Assembly: GCA_036365455.1 (NCBI GenBank)
Contig: JAWQUS010000017.1
Coordinates: 1,426,001-1,490,000, forward strand
Reading direction: 5' to 3'
Origin: Macrosoma leucophasiata
Lineage: Eukaryota; Arthropoda; Insecta; Lepidoptera; Hedylidae
Length of the DNA stretch: 64,000 bases
Of the stretch, positions 1 through 10,045 are shown piece after piece. The notes below the pieces were generated by a model, which had not been told where the DNA came from, ran no database searches, and saw only the letters and a program-made list of their open reading frames with translations. The translations under genes were made by a program, and so were the position numbers. The first letter of the stretch is position 1; each line of letters begins with the position of its first letter.

Positions 1-235
1 TTTATACTCGTATTTCTGTATTTTTACGGTTCCATATCCAAAGGGTAAAAGCTGGACAATATTACTAAAACTCAGCTCTCTATCCATTTGAGCTATGGTA
101 CAAGCTGTATTACGTATGGTTGAAATTTGATGATGATGTATTTCTGTTGCTGCTATAACAACAAATTATTAAAAAAAGAAAAATATGTATTTAAGGGGGC
201 TCCCATACAACAAACGTATTTTTTTTCTCAATATA
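1..235 (-). repeat. Dispersed repeat family Y, tail part
   Basis: Read on the minus strand this contains 'TTTGTTGTATGGGAGCCCCC', then 'TTGTTATAGCAGCAACAGAA', then 'CCCTTTGG' and 'GGAACC'. This order is typical of a common lepidopteran repeat. A better copy lies at 56940-57260. It sits in the intron upstream of exon 1. Confidence 0.6.
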
Positions 236-239
236 GATA

Positions 240-530
240 ATGTTTTTTTTTAATGTAATAAAAGTGGCAAATAAGCGTGCAGTTCACATTGATGTTAAGT
301 GATGACTGCAGCCTATAGACACCCACACAATGACCAGAGGTCAAAATGCAAATGCGCTGCCACTCCTGAGGCATTAGGTGTTATGCCTCTGTGCCGGAAA
401 TTACAGAGCCGTACATTACCACCTGACCGAAACATGATAGTGCTGAACACTACCATTTAACGGCAAGTATATTAGGTAATGCGGTGGTGCCTACGCCCGC
501 GAGCTCCATCACTGGAGCTCTACCACCAGG
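240..530 (-). mobile_element. SINE-like family A copy
   Basis: This is a near-complete unit. On the minus strand it begins with CTGGTGGTAGAGCTCCAGTG and ends in a poly-A-like run (the T run at 240-250). A GAGCTCC/GGAGCTC stem lies near the 5' end. The layout resembles the 3'-terminal unit of BMC1/jockey-type lepidopteran LINEs, but the fixed 5' end argues for a SINE-like unit. Confidence 0.7.
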
Positions 531-852
531 TAATAGGTAGGCTTGTATTTAGTTTTATTATCACTTTAAAAAATAAATAATTGGGTTACAATAAAATAAA
601 TCTTGGTTTGCCCTCTGTCCCACTAGCTGCTCCACAGACGACCTTAGCGTGGGCTACGGATAATGCGGTGGCTATTGCCAAGTTTTGGGTCAAGATTCTT
701 TAAAACTTAATACATTTCGCTTTGAAGTCGTTGACACGAAGAAGAAGAATAAATAAACAACCAAACGTACTTTTTTTGTCATTTTTTATAGATAATGGTA
801 AAAAGAATTGGTATTCACAACACCGGCATTAATGTCAATTGTCTTTTCCAAG

Positions 853-995
853 GTTCGATCAGCAACATTGATGACGCGGAGTACGCCTGCAACGCGACGG
901 CGGTGCGCAAGGTGATCTCGGGTGTGGTGGGCGCCGCGTCCAGCGTCACCTCCGTGCAGGTCGCCAACCTGCTGCGCCTCTTCAAGATACCCCAG
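853..995 (+). CDS. mtt: Exon: mGluR ligand-binding domain, lobe 1
   Basis: The acceptor AG is at 851-852 after a pyrimidine stretch, and the donor GTAAGA is at 996. The exon enters in phase 1, because its first two bases complete a Gly codon, and leaves in phase 0. It encodes about 47 residues, beginning SISNIDDAEYACNATAVRKV and ending NLLRLFKIPQ. Family knowledge: this is the loop and helix before the hinge, ending at the conserved 'IPQ'. The Ser pair at 939-944 aligns with S164/S165 of mGluR1, which bind the alpha-carboxylate. The next Ser of mGluR1 (S166) is Val here. The exon is GC-rich against its AT-rich intronic surroundings. A repeat dimer (family B) starts only 23 bases after the donor boundary. 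Residues R78 and Y74, needed to judge ligand choice fully, lie upstream of the window. Confidence 0.93.
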
Positions 996-1018
996 GTAAG
1001 AAAACTTCAGGATCGGCA

Positions 1019-1440
1019 GGGCAGGACTTCGGTAGCTTAGTTGGAAGAGCGGCTGGTCTAGATTCCCAGTGGCCGCGAGTTCGAGTCTCGCCTGAAATCA
1101 AATTTTTCTTTCCATTTTTCTTTAAAAAATAAATATATTTCACAAGCATGTGTTAATGCGAAATAATATAAAACAATTATTAAGGGTAAAAGCGACTTCT
1201 TCACGATATTCAATAAACTGCAAAGTTTATTATATCGGTTGCTTAACTAGCATAGTGGGGCAATAGATGGCGCTGCTGCCACCATACGGCAATGCAATAA
1301 ATGTGAAGGAAAGATTTGACAAATCGGGCAGGACTTCGGTAGCTCAGTTGGAAGAGCGGCTGGTCTAGATTCCCAGTGGCAGCGAGTTCGAGTCTCGCCT
1401 GAAGTCAAATTTTTCTTTCCATTTTTCTTTAAAAAATAAA
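1019..1440 (+). repeat. Tandem dimer of tRNA-like family B
   Basis: Two tRNA-like cores (1026-1098 and 1333-1405) are 307 bp apart. They are joined by the family linker: TTTTTCTTTCC, CACAAGCATGTGTTAATGCG, GGTAAAAGCGACTTCTTCAC, then the 'ATAGATGGCGCTGCTGC' stretch. Each core has a 7-bp acceptor-like stem (perfect in the better copies), an A box (TAGCTCAGTTGG) and a B box (GAGTTCGAGTCTCG). The second unit stops soon after its T-rich tail. Degenerate anticodon arms show these are tRNA-derived repeats rather than working tRNA genes. Confidence 0.8.
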
Positions 1441-1499
1441 GAAAACTTCAGTTGAACAGAATTGCCACCACCAGTGGGCCACACAGAAGTGCTCGTGTC

Positions 1500-1765
1500 G
1501 GGTCGCGAAGCCCCACCGCTCACTAGAGGAAGAATTTTCTCCTTAGATAATTCTATCGCTAGTGCAGTAAGTCACAAACCATTCTAATGGGGGTGTAGTA
1601 AAAGCATTGACGAAAGATGGACAGCAGCTTCCTGCAATGAAACTAACGCCACTGCAATCGCCAATCCACATGCCCAACGGTTTAATTATGGCATATCCCC
1701 TTTATGGGAACGATTTCGTCCAGCTGTGGACATCTTTCGCTTAAATAAGGATGATGATGGTGACT
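1500..1765 (+). repeat. Dispersed repeat family K, diverged copy
   Basis: It shares CTAGTGCAGT, 'ACTGCAATCGCCAATCC' and the ending GTGGACATCTTTCG...GATGATGATGG with the dimer at 14497-14935. The ending matches the 3' ends of RTE-like LINEs. Confidence 0.6.
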
Positions 1766-1882
1766 GGCACGCATTTTAAGCGCTGAAACCTGCACAGGAG
1801 TGAATCATCGGTTCTCTTGCGCGACGCATCACAACCACCAACAATGGTTCGTTCTTTGCTGTCGGAATTCGTGTTTCTCTTC

Positions 1883-2171
1883 TTTTTACGTTATGTAAGT
1901 GTCAAACAAGCACGCAGTTCACATTGATGTTAAGTTATGACTGCAGCCTATAGACATCCTCACAAAGACCAAGGTCAAAATGCAGGTGCGTTACCATTCC
2001 TGAGGCCTAAGGTGTTATGCCTCCGTGCAGGAAATAACGGGGCCGTACATTACCACCTGACCGGAACACGATAGTCCTGAACACTACCATTTAGCGGCAA
2101 GTACATTAGGTAATGCGGTAGTGCCTGCGCCCTCGAGCACCGTCTCCGGAGCTCTACCACCTACCACCAGT
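1883..2171 (-). mobile_element. SINE-like family A copy
   Basis: A full-length unit, with ACCACCAG at its right end (5' end of the element) and the ATGTAAG/poly-T edge at the left. The last bases before the edge are duplicated (CTACCACCTACCACCAG). Confidence 0.7.
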
Positions 2172-2215
2172 AGAAGTAGTTCTCTACCAATTGGCAGTGA
2201 ATATGCAATCATACT

Positions 2216-2380
2216 TCCGTTTTCTTTATTTAAGGAAGGTGGCAAACCCATGCAACTCACATTGATGTCAAGTGATGACTGCAGCCTATATAGACTTCTA
2301 GGCATGTCAGGTCTTTAGGCTGCAGTCACCACTTAACCCTATGAACTGCATACTTGTTTGCCACCTTTGTTACATAAAAA
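2216..2380. repeat. Two family A fragments, head to head
   Basis: The 3'-terminal ~65 bp of family A occurs on the minus strand (2216-2295) and again on the plus strand (2318-2380). They form an imperfect foldback around the word ATAGACTTCTAGGCATGTCAG. The plus-strand piece ends in ACATAAAAAA. Confidence 0.65.
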
Positions 2381-2384
2381 ACCG

Positions 2385-2832
2385 GTCAACAAAAAATTTC
2401 GAGTATTACATTTGATCCACTATTACTCGCAAACTTGTAAAGCCAACTTAGGTGATAGTTTTCCTTTAATTAATTTCGTTATATGTAGTGTTACCGTTAA
2501 ATTTGAATTTCTAACAACGACCGTTTAGTTGGTAGACTAGGGGGGACACTTAACTCTAACTAAAATAGCACTTTAAAGCTTAATAAGTCACGAGCAGGTA
2601 ACTAAATCGCAAAATAATTTTAGCACACCCCTTACATTTTTGTAAGACCTATCCAAATAATTTTATTTTTGATGTTTTTATTCAACCACTTTGTCGGCGA
2701 TTAAGGTGTATACATGTGCCAAATTTCAAGTCTATAGTACCAATAGTTTTTGCACTTAACCGCGGACGGACAGACAGACAGACAGACAGACATGGCGAAA
2801 CTATAAGAGTTCCTTGTTTACTATGGAACCCT
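2385..2832 (-). repeat. Dispersed repeat family G
   Basis: Read on the minus strand it starts at the right with GGGTTCCATAGTAAACAAGG, followed by a (TGTC)n tract, CCGCGGTTAAG, 'TATTGGTACTATAGACTTGA' and 'GCCGACAAAGTGG'. It ends near the 'CTCGAAATTTTTTG' word. It is homologous to 5518-6112 and 31225-32457. Confidence 0.7.
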
Positions 2833-3144
2833 AAGAACGTAGATACGTACTTGAATGTCTTAATGCATATACATACGCTTAACCCTTAGGATGTACAGAC
2901 TTAAATGTAAGTCTGTAAATTGTATTTGGATTGCGTTGTAACCACTCGGCCACTGCTAGTCCAGATATGTTTCAAATTCGCACAAAACAAAGTTTGCTCA
3001 AATTCTCTCCACAAACTCACTGACCCAGGTTTGCTCTGCACAAGCATTTTCGAAGTCAAATATTGACCTTGCTATACGTATGTGTAAATGGACTACTTTT
3101 ATAAACTAAAGACTCCAGCTGTTAATTTAAAACTTACTTTTTTT

Positions 3145-3320
3145 CTGTAATATTTATTTTTCGCAATAACACATGCGAGTGAACTTTAGAAATTAAAGAA
3201 AAAACGGAAAGTAAAATTTGACGCATCGGTGTGGGATTTCGGTAGCTTAGTACCACTGCGGTCTGACCACTGCCAACAAGCGGCTGGACTGGTTATCCTG
3301 AGGTTGCAGGTTATGTAAAT
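3145..3320 (+). repeat. tRNA-derived repeat B2, decayed
   Basis: It carries the GCGGCTGGACTGGTTATCCT and GAGGTTGCAGGTT words found in the copies at 54680-54839 and 55425-55500, preceded by an inverted tail with AACACATGCGAGTGAACTT. The B box is broken, and an inserted word separates the halves. Confidence 0.5.
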
Positions 3321-3361
3321 CGACTCCGTGAGTTAAAACGGTCATCACACACCGCTGTACC

Positions 3362-3654
3362 CATAGAGCAACGCGGCCCACCGGTCGCGGCTGACCGGAG
3401 GGGAGTAGCCATAGCGTTTATTACCGATGCAAAGCAGTCTGTCACTTTTTTCGGGGGAAAATAAAAACGCACACGCTACAAACATCGTCTATTACTACGA
3501 CACTCATACCTTGACTTTAACAAAATACATAAACAATTTCACGCACACATTTCACGCATAGGCCCACTTGGGCTTGTACTTTGACAGAGGGGAAAGCCTG
3601 CATATGGCTACTCCCCTCCGGTCCGCCGCGACCGGTGGCCCTTGTTGCTCTATG
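3362..3654. mobile_element. MITE family M, full length, with 8-bp TSD
   Basis: A 293-bp element with ~50-bp terminal inverted repeats beginning CATAGAGCAACRMGG and containing GGAGGGGAGTAGCCATA. It is flanked by a perfect 8-bp duplication GCTGTACC (3354-3361 and 3655-3662). Eight-base duplications are made by hAT and P superfamily transposases. There is no internal coding sequence, so it is non-autonomous. Confidence 0.88.
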
Positions 3655-4429
3655 GCTGTACCAAATGGCTCGGCAGTGTATCACAGTGCTATGGCCTAAT
3701 TCTCTCGTAACACAAAGTCATCGAATCGAAATAGAATCGATTCGCTGTCTTGCCTTAACCAATGCGCGGCCTAAGTTAGAGCCGGACAGCGCACCGATTC
3801 AAGTTCGATTCAACCGATCCCGACCCGTCGTACAACTGCGACGTCAAACTGGTTGTACTACGGAGAAGTAAAGTTACCCATAGTTCAACTAGTTGTTCTA
3901 TGAGGAAATACCTTTACCAATGGTTCAACTCGAGTGAGTTCAACGACTTTGTGTTACGTGAATCGTGCCTCTGAGCTACCATTTAGCGGCAGATAGATTA
4001 CAAGTAGTTCACACAGATCATACATTAATAATGCAGCCAATAGATATTTCACACGAAGACAAGAGTTTCCTAAAAAGTTTGAAATTCACTTACAAAGACT
4101 CAATAGAATGAATACAAAAAAAAATATCTGATATTTCGAAAAATCTACTCGTTCAACGAAAGAGCGTATAAAATATCAAATCACAGACATAATCCGTACC
4201 AGCCGTGTTCTAATGAAGGCTTGGGCCGTATTAAATCACTGAGCAGCGAGATCACAAATGCTGTTCTCATTTTTACTCCGATTTTTGTCCCGGTGCGTGT
4301 TTAAAAATAAATATGATGTTCTTTTTCGGGAATCTCGCTTTGCTTTCGCATGAAAAAATTGAACACGTTCCGTTCGGATTTTGAAATATGGAATTTATTA
4401 ATTTGTTTCAGATGGATGGCTTTATGTTC

Positions 4430-4546
4430 AGTTTTTAGGATTACTGAATATGAAGGTGAATCCTGTTACCGAGCGGTGATTCATCGTATCAGTCTAATGA
4501 TGTCACTGCTGGACCAAACCCTCCATAAGGGGGATATGCCATAATC
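4430..4546 (-). repeat. Unplaced repeat fragment next to family A
   Basis: On the minus strand it begins CGATTATGGCATATCCCCCT, a word shared with family K surroundings at 1685-1705. The rest (GTGAATCACCGCTCGGTAAC region) recurs in spirit at 1790-1850 but is not alignable with confidence. Confidence 0.35.
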
Positions 4547-4800
4547 GTGGCAAACAAGCATGCAGTTCACATTGATGTTAAGTGATGACTGCAGCCTATA
4601 GACACCCACACAAAGACCAAGCAGATGCGTTACCACTCCTGAGGCCTAAGGTGTTATGCCTCTGTGCCGGAAATTACAGAGCCGTACATTACCGGATCGG
4701 AACATGATAGTGCTGAACGCTACCATTTAGCGTCAAGTATATTAGGTAATGCGGTGATGCCTACGCCCGCGAGCTCCATCACTGCACCTCTACCACCAGT
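4547..4800 (-). mobile_element. SINE-like family A copy
   Basis: The unit lacks its A-rich 3' edge (it starts at TGGCAAACAAGCATGCAG) but keeps the ACCACCAG end. It faces a plus-strand copy 50 bp downstream. Confidence 0.7.
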
Positions 4801-4852
4801 GAAAAGTGATTGTGCGGATAGTTTTACTATCTTACTAAAGCCCCATTCGATT

Positions 4853-5046
4853 TTTTACTGGTGGTGGAGTTCCAGTGTATTAGCTCGAGGGCGTAGGCAC
4901 CACTGCATTACCTAATTTATCTGCTGTTAGCAACGCATCTGCATTTTGACCTTTGGTCTTTCTGTGGGTGTCTATAGGCTGCAGTTATCACTTAACTTCA
5001 ATGTGAACTGCATGCTTGTTTGCCACCTTTGTAACATAAAAAAAAA
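4853..5046 (+). mobile_element. SINE-like family A copy, internally deleted
   Basis: It begins ACTGGTGGTGGAGTTCCAGT and ends CCTTTGTAACATAAAAAAAA. The middle (the GTGTTCAGCACTATCG to GCATAACACC part) is missing. With 4547-4800 it makes an inverted pair. Confidence 0.7.
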
Positions 5047-5330
5047 TGTTTTTATATTATTTCGCATTAACACATGCTTGTGAAATATATTTTATTTTAA
5101 AGAAAAATGGAAATAAAAATTTTTAGACTTTTTTTTTTAGGTTGCCTAACTAGCATGGCAATAGATGGCGCTACTGCTACCATAAAGCAAGGCAATAAAT
5201 GTGAAGGAAAGATTTGACAAATCGGGCAGGACTTCAGTAGCTCAATTGGAAGAGCGGCTGGACTAGATTCCCAGTAGGCCGCGAGTTCGTGTCTCGCCTG
5301 AAGTCTAAAAATTTTTCTTTCAAATAAAAT
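5047..5330 (+). repeat. tRNA-like family B copy with inverted tail
   Basis: The tRNA-like core is at 5231-5304, with acceptor-like ACTTCAG/CTGAAGT. The left part, 5048-5110, is the family's tail in inverted orientation (ATTTCGCATTAACACATGCT). Tail and unit thus form a partial foldback. Confidence 0.7.
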
Positions 5331-5470
5331 AAAAAAAAATGGTTTGTTCGCCATTGTTCTGTTGACTGGCTGCACTAGTGGTAGAATTAACTTCCAGTGG
5401 AAGAAAATTCTTCGGCTATTGGGCGGTGCGTCGTCACGTCCCGACGCCAGCCGAACGGTGATTACGTTAA
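5330..5470 (-). repeat. Repeat family K fragment
   Basis: On the minus strand it contains CTAGTGCAGCCAGTCAACAG followed by AACAATGGCGAACAAACC. This matches the 'CTAGTGCAGTCAGTCAACCA' start of the copy at 14515. Confidence 0.5.
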
Positions 5471-5517
5471 TCACAATAAGCAAAAACTTTTTACGAAAAT
5501 TGTAACTAAAGTGCTTT

Positions 5518-6112
5518 TTTAGGGTTCCGTAGTAAATAAGGAACCCTTATAGTTTCGGCATGTCTGTCTGTCTGTCTGTCTGTCCGTCCGCGGTTTAGCG
5601 CAAAAACTATTGGTACTAGAGACTTGAAATTTGGCAAAAGTGTTACATCTTAATATCGCCGACAAAATGGTAGAATAAAAATATGTATCTTCACGCCAGG
5701 TCCCTAACGGGGTAGGCAGAGAGTGTAGAGCGCCAGACATCCCGGTTCTGAAAAAAAATATGAATAATAAAATTATTTAGGGTACCTCCACTACATGTAA
5801 CGCGCAAATATTATTTTTATTTTTCGGTTTCTATATAGTGTGGGATATTGTAGGATAGATCTTTCAAAGATGTTAAGGGTGTGCAAATATAATTTTTAGA
5901 TTTAGTGAACTGTTCGTGACTTATATATCATAATAGTCAAATGTTCCCCCACCTCTACCAACTAAATGGTTGTAGTTAGAAATTCAAACGTTACGGCAAT
6001 AGTAGCTACATATAACGAAATTAAAAGGAAAACTATCACACATATGTTGACTTCACAAGTTTGCGAGTAATAGTCGACTAAATGTATTATACTCGAAAGT
6101 TTTGAACAACTC
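5518..6112 (+). repeat. Dispersed repeat family G, interrupted
   Basis: It starts AGGGTTCCGTAGTAAATAAG, then carries (TGTC)n, GCCGACAAAATGG, GGGTACCTCCACTACATG, TTTCTATATAGTGTGGGATA and the 'TTGCGAGTAATAGTCGACTA' end. A 60-bp LINE-D 3' end is nested at 5683-5745. Confidence 0.75.
5683..5745 (-). mobile_element. LINE-D 3' terminal scrap nested in family G
   Basis: TATCTTCACGCCAGGTCCCT, then AGAGTGTAGAGCGCCAGACA. This is the complement of the last codons of LINE-D (compare 44455-44520). It splits family G between its AATGGTAGAATAAAAA and TTTAGGGTACC words. Confidence 0.7.
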
Positions 6113-6147
6113 GGTAAAAAATATTTATTTTCTTATTACATTGCATA

Positions 6148-6510
6148 ATAACGGCAACCCATTATACGTCCTACTGCTGGTCACGAGTCTCTCCCCTTTT
6201 TTGGGGGGAGGTCTGGAGCTTACTCCACCACGCTGCTCCAATGCGGATTGGTGGAGGTGGGTGGGTTAGTGGCCAACCTGCTGTCGGATGTTTTTCATAC
6301 CGCCCATAAGGCCTCCGACAAGGTTTAACGACTGCTCTCTATCGATAGCAACCGGGACCGACGGCTTAACGTGCCCTCCGAAGCACGGAAACGCGCATTT
6401 AATTTGCCACTAGCGGTCACCCATCACACTACCCGACCGCACCCGTAGTGCTTAACCGAGTAGATCGCTTACGATCTACACCAGCCGCTGGGTCATGCGC
6501 GCTTCAAACC
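6148..6510 (+). mobile_element. Dispersed repeat family I copy
   Basis: It starts GGCAACCCATTATACGTCCT. Shared words are GGAGCTTACTCCACCACGCT, AACCGGGACCGACGGCTTAA and CGAGTAGATCGCTTACGATC. Second and third copies are at 26905-27262 (+) and 25966-26207 (-). I know it only as an abundant lepidopteran non-autonomous repeat. Confidence 0.7.
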
Positions 6511-6987
6511 TAAAAACTACGGAACCTTACATTGGGCGTGGCCCGACACGCACTTGACCGGTTTTAATTTTAATTTTCCACAAAATAATTAGATTAAAAA
6601 ACACGTAATCTACTCCGCCGTCTACCACAGGACAACTGGCAAAGTATCCGGCACCGTTAAACGTTGAAGCCAAATTAACTGTATTTTGAAGGCGCGTAAA
6701 CTTGTTCAATTGCCCGTGGAAATAATAAAAAAAGTTTTTAATTAAAAACGAGCAGCAAACGCTTTCGAAATATAATTTCCTGACGCTCCTGAGGTTTCCT
6801 TTGATTTAATTTCTAGCGAGTTCTCTGTTTACGGCATGTTGTTTAATTTAAGTCTGTTTATTTATGAAGTGATTGAGATTCGACTATCTTCATTTAAAAT
6901 ATCTTACATTCCAAAGATAAATATTGCCCATCGACCGTACGAAGGAGACTAAGCCTATTTCGAGTCTGTAGATTGTTATCTCTTTCG

Positions 6988-7273
6988 CACCTTTTTTTAA
7001 TGTAATGGAAGTGGCAATCAAGCATGTAGTTCACATTGATGTTAATTGATGACTGCAACCTATAGACACCCGCATGAAGACCAAGGTCAAAATGCAGATG
7101 CGTTACCACTCCTGAAGCCTAAGGTGTTATGCCTCTGTGCCGGAAATTACATGGCCGTACATTACCACCTGACCGGAATACGATAGTGTTGAATACTACC
7201 ATTTAGCGGCAAGTAAATTAGGTAATGCGGTGGTGCCTACGCCCGCGAGCTCCGTCACTGGAGCTCTACCACC
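6988..7273 (-). mobile_element. SINE-like family A copy
   Basis: A full unit from the poly-T edge to GAGCTCTACCACC. It is slightly diverged in the middle (ATAGTGTTGAATACTACC). Confidence 0.7.
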
Positions 7274-7485
7274 TTACCTATGTGACGTTTGTCAACCATT
7301 TTGATCAAGTTTTGACCAATACCGGACTATCAGTGCTTACGTAGGCAGCTGTGCAGCAGAGGTATCGCTCTACGAAGTCGAAACTAGCCGATTGTCTCTT
7401 TCATAGGTTCGACGTGCATTATTTATTGATGAGCACTGTAATTTTTTTTGAAGTTGTGCTTCTTTTGGCGCGATTGGAAAAAATG

Positions 7486-7655
7486 ATAAAAAAATACGCT
7501 TACACTCACTTAATCTGTGTCGTGGGTGCCATTGTACACATGCAACACACATACACTAACACCCAGACCCGAAACAAATATCTGTAGGCCATACAAATAT
7601 TTGTCCCGGTGCGGGGATCGAACCCGCGATTCTCGAATCAAACTGTCAATGAGAG
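7486..7655 (-). mobile_element. tRNA-derived SINE family Z
   Basis: On the minus strand it reads GCGGGTTCGATCCCCGCACC (B box), then ATTTGTATGGCCTACAGATA, GGGTCTGGGTGTTAGTGTAT and CACCCACGACACAG, ending TGTAAGCGTATTTTTTT. The A-box half is decayed here but intact at 63590-63805. Confidence 0.7.
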
Positions 7656-8644
7656 TGAATTTTTAAGATGCGCACACCATCTTTCAAAACAATTGACTTT
7701 GTAAGTTTTAAAGACCTTTATCCCTGAATAACTTTAAAAAGTAATCCTATCAGGCTTCTGTTTTCGCTTTTAAGATACACCGCCCTAAAAACAAAGCTGG
7801 AGAACGGGGAAACCTCATACCTGGCAGTAACAGCACTTAACCACCACATCAATTATAATATAGTAGGCGGAACACAATAGCGAGCGTCCCAGTTCAGTGC
7901 TTATTGTATTTGCAGTGATTTATCAAGAAGACATAAAATACATTCAAAACATGATAAATGGATGCACTTCAAATATTTATAATAAACCATTAAGTTATAG
8001 GTACGCAGCGTTAAAATAAACAATCATGATATACCCTAGCAAGCCTTTTAACAGGTTCCATGTCCCGTGAATCACATGTGAGTGTTTGCTTTGTTTAAGA
8101 ATGGGTTAAAATACGTAGCTGCATGATTAAGTAAAATTTACTTCACGGCTGTATTCCTCGAAGAGATAGCTAGAGGTAAATGCATACATCCAAGCATTAG
8201 ATTATTAAAGAAAAATGAAATGAAAAGTTTGACTTCAAACAAGGATCAAATTAACTGTTCATATAATTAGAACACCATTATAATTCATATCTTAGCAGTT
8301 GTCGCAAAAAGAAATGCGATGGAGAATAGTTCATGCAAGCAAGTTACTCAAACAGATGAGTGCAGGCACTTTTTTAAAAAAAACTGGTTGCCTGTAAAGT
8401 CGGTTTTACGGGCGAAGATTTTAAGTGACAACGTCTTTTTCTCGGTAGAAAGGCATTCGCCGGTCCGGCAGGCCTCTCTCTCGTTCGGTGACTCATCGTT
8501 ACGTTACCGGGCATTACACTTTTTCATGAGTGACTCCGAGCCGCAACCTAATTTAAGACGTTGTCACGTCAAAAATTAAAGTCTTGGCTTAGGGTGCTAT
8601 TCCACCAGAGATGGCTATGCAGCTATACTCCGAAGACGTGTAAT

Positions 8645-8768
8645 CTATTTTATTTTTTATTTTTTTTTAAAGAAAAATGGAAAGAAAAAATTGACTTCAG
8701 GCGAGACTCGAACTCGCGACCTACTGGGAATCTAGTCCAGCCGCTCTTCCAATCTACGCTACGAAAAT
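8645..8768 (-). repeat. tRNA-like family B copy, broken
   Basis: Tail, B box (CGAGACTCGAACTCGCGACC on +) and anticodon region are present. The A-box half is altered (CCAATCTACGCTACG) and the unit stops there. Confidence 0.65.
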
Positions 8769-9052
8769 ATGGGACCGATTCCACTAATACTAAGCTATGT
8801 AGCTGTACGAGGAAGATGCGCTGTGAACATGCGCCACCGCAAATTGCGTGGTTTACTGTAGGTACAGGTACTCTGCTCTGTACATAGCTACACCACTCTC
8901 AACGACCCATAGCACGCATCCATAGCTCGCATCCATAGCACACATCCTTCCATATAAAAACATATCTTAGCTGAATCCGTTTTCACCAGTGCTGAGCTAT
9001 ATGCACCAATGATTGGTGGTTAGCATAGCCACATCTCTAGTGGAAAAGCACC

Positions 9053-9347
9053 CTTAAACATTGCACCAAGATATCCAGTTTAGGTTATTGTAACATTTTG
9101 CATCCTACTCTAGCTTTAACAGATTTCCTTAAGTAAGAGAAGGATGTGAAATGTTACAATAACTTTAACATTTCGCATCCTACTCTAACTTTAACAGATT
9201 TCCTTAAGTTAGAGAAGGATGTGAAATGTTAACAATAACTTTAACATTTCGCATCCTACTCTAACTTTAACAGATTTTCTTAAGTTAGAGAAGGATGTGA
9301 AATGTTAACAATAACTTTATCAATTATCTGGTGCAACCCTGGCTTAT
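9053..9347. mobile_element. MITE family F with triplicated palindromic core
   Basis: The outer inverted ends are AACATTGCACCAAGATA at the left and the complement of TAAGCCAGGGTTGCACCAGA at the right. Between them, 9091-9318, lie three head-to-tail units of 75 and 76 bp. Each unit is itself a hairpin (AACATTTCGCATCCTACTC... against ...GGATGTGAAATGTT). A single-core relative is at 36878-37022. Confidence 0.8.
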
Positions 9348-9509
9348 TGTATGGCAGAATCACGTCTTCCGGGTCAGCCAGTAAAAAAATATATTTCAAA
9401 ACGTGTTAAATGGGTACCACAGATGTTGTAATTAACTAACATTTTAGAATCTTGAAAAATCAGAAATACCCACAAATCGTTTTAAAATAATAACTGAGTA
9501 ATTTTGTCT

Positions 9510-9600
9510 GCTCTCCGAGTTGAGACAGCACCAAAATGAAGTACCATTAATCATTTGAAATTTTTAAGCACTTTGTCGGATAATCTTGAAAGGCTCTTAG
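9510..9600 (+). repeat. Short dispersed repeat, first copy
   Basis: GACAGCACCAAAATGAAGTA, CCATTAATCATTT and TTTTTAAGC recur at 10815-10905 about 1.3 kb downstream in the same orientation. The family is not identified. Confidence 0.5.
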
Positions 9601-9620
9601 TATTACTTTAGGCACATGAA

Positions 9621-9683
9621 ATATTTTAGAAATTATTTAAATCTAATACTGTATGTATTAGATTTTAATAATTTCTGAAATAT
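9621..9683. repeat. 29-bp arm hairpin
   Basis: The left arm 9621-9649 and right arm 9655-9683 are complementary with two mismatches around a 5-base loop. It is AT-rich and possibly the relic of a very short foldback element. Confidence 0.7.
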
Positions 9684-9715
9684 ATATATAATGGGAATTA
9701 AAGTAGAATATATAC

Positions 9716-9786
9716 CTACAGATAATGTGAACGTCCATGGCATATGCATATGTTATTATAAATACACACATGCAAATACTTATCAA
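9716..9786 (-). repeat. Short dispersed repeat, inverted partner at 14942-15004
   Basis: The words GTGAACGTCCATGGCATATG, CATATGTTATTATAAATACA and CATGCAAATACTTA recur in complement at 14942-15004. The pair is ~5 kb apart inside intron 1. Confidence 0.55.
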
Positions 9787-10045
9787 CAGCTTAATATCGT
9801 GATAGAAAATAACACCCACAAACCACAACAGACCAGACCCCACAATCAGCACCCGTTCACGAGTATGACGCATGTGCGAGCCATTGCTCTCCTCGACCAT
9901 TTTAAAGGGAAGTGAGCAACCCGTCACACGACGCCGCCGAAGGACTGTAAAACAATCACCAGTGAAATACAAAAATCTTTCAATTATATACGGCACTTTG
10001 CAGCCTATCCTAGGAAATCCACCACCACGATATTACTTTTTTTTT

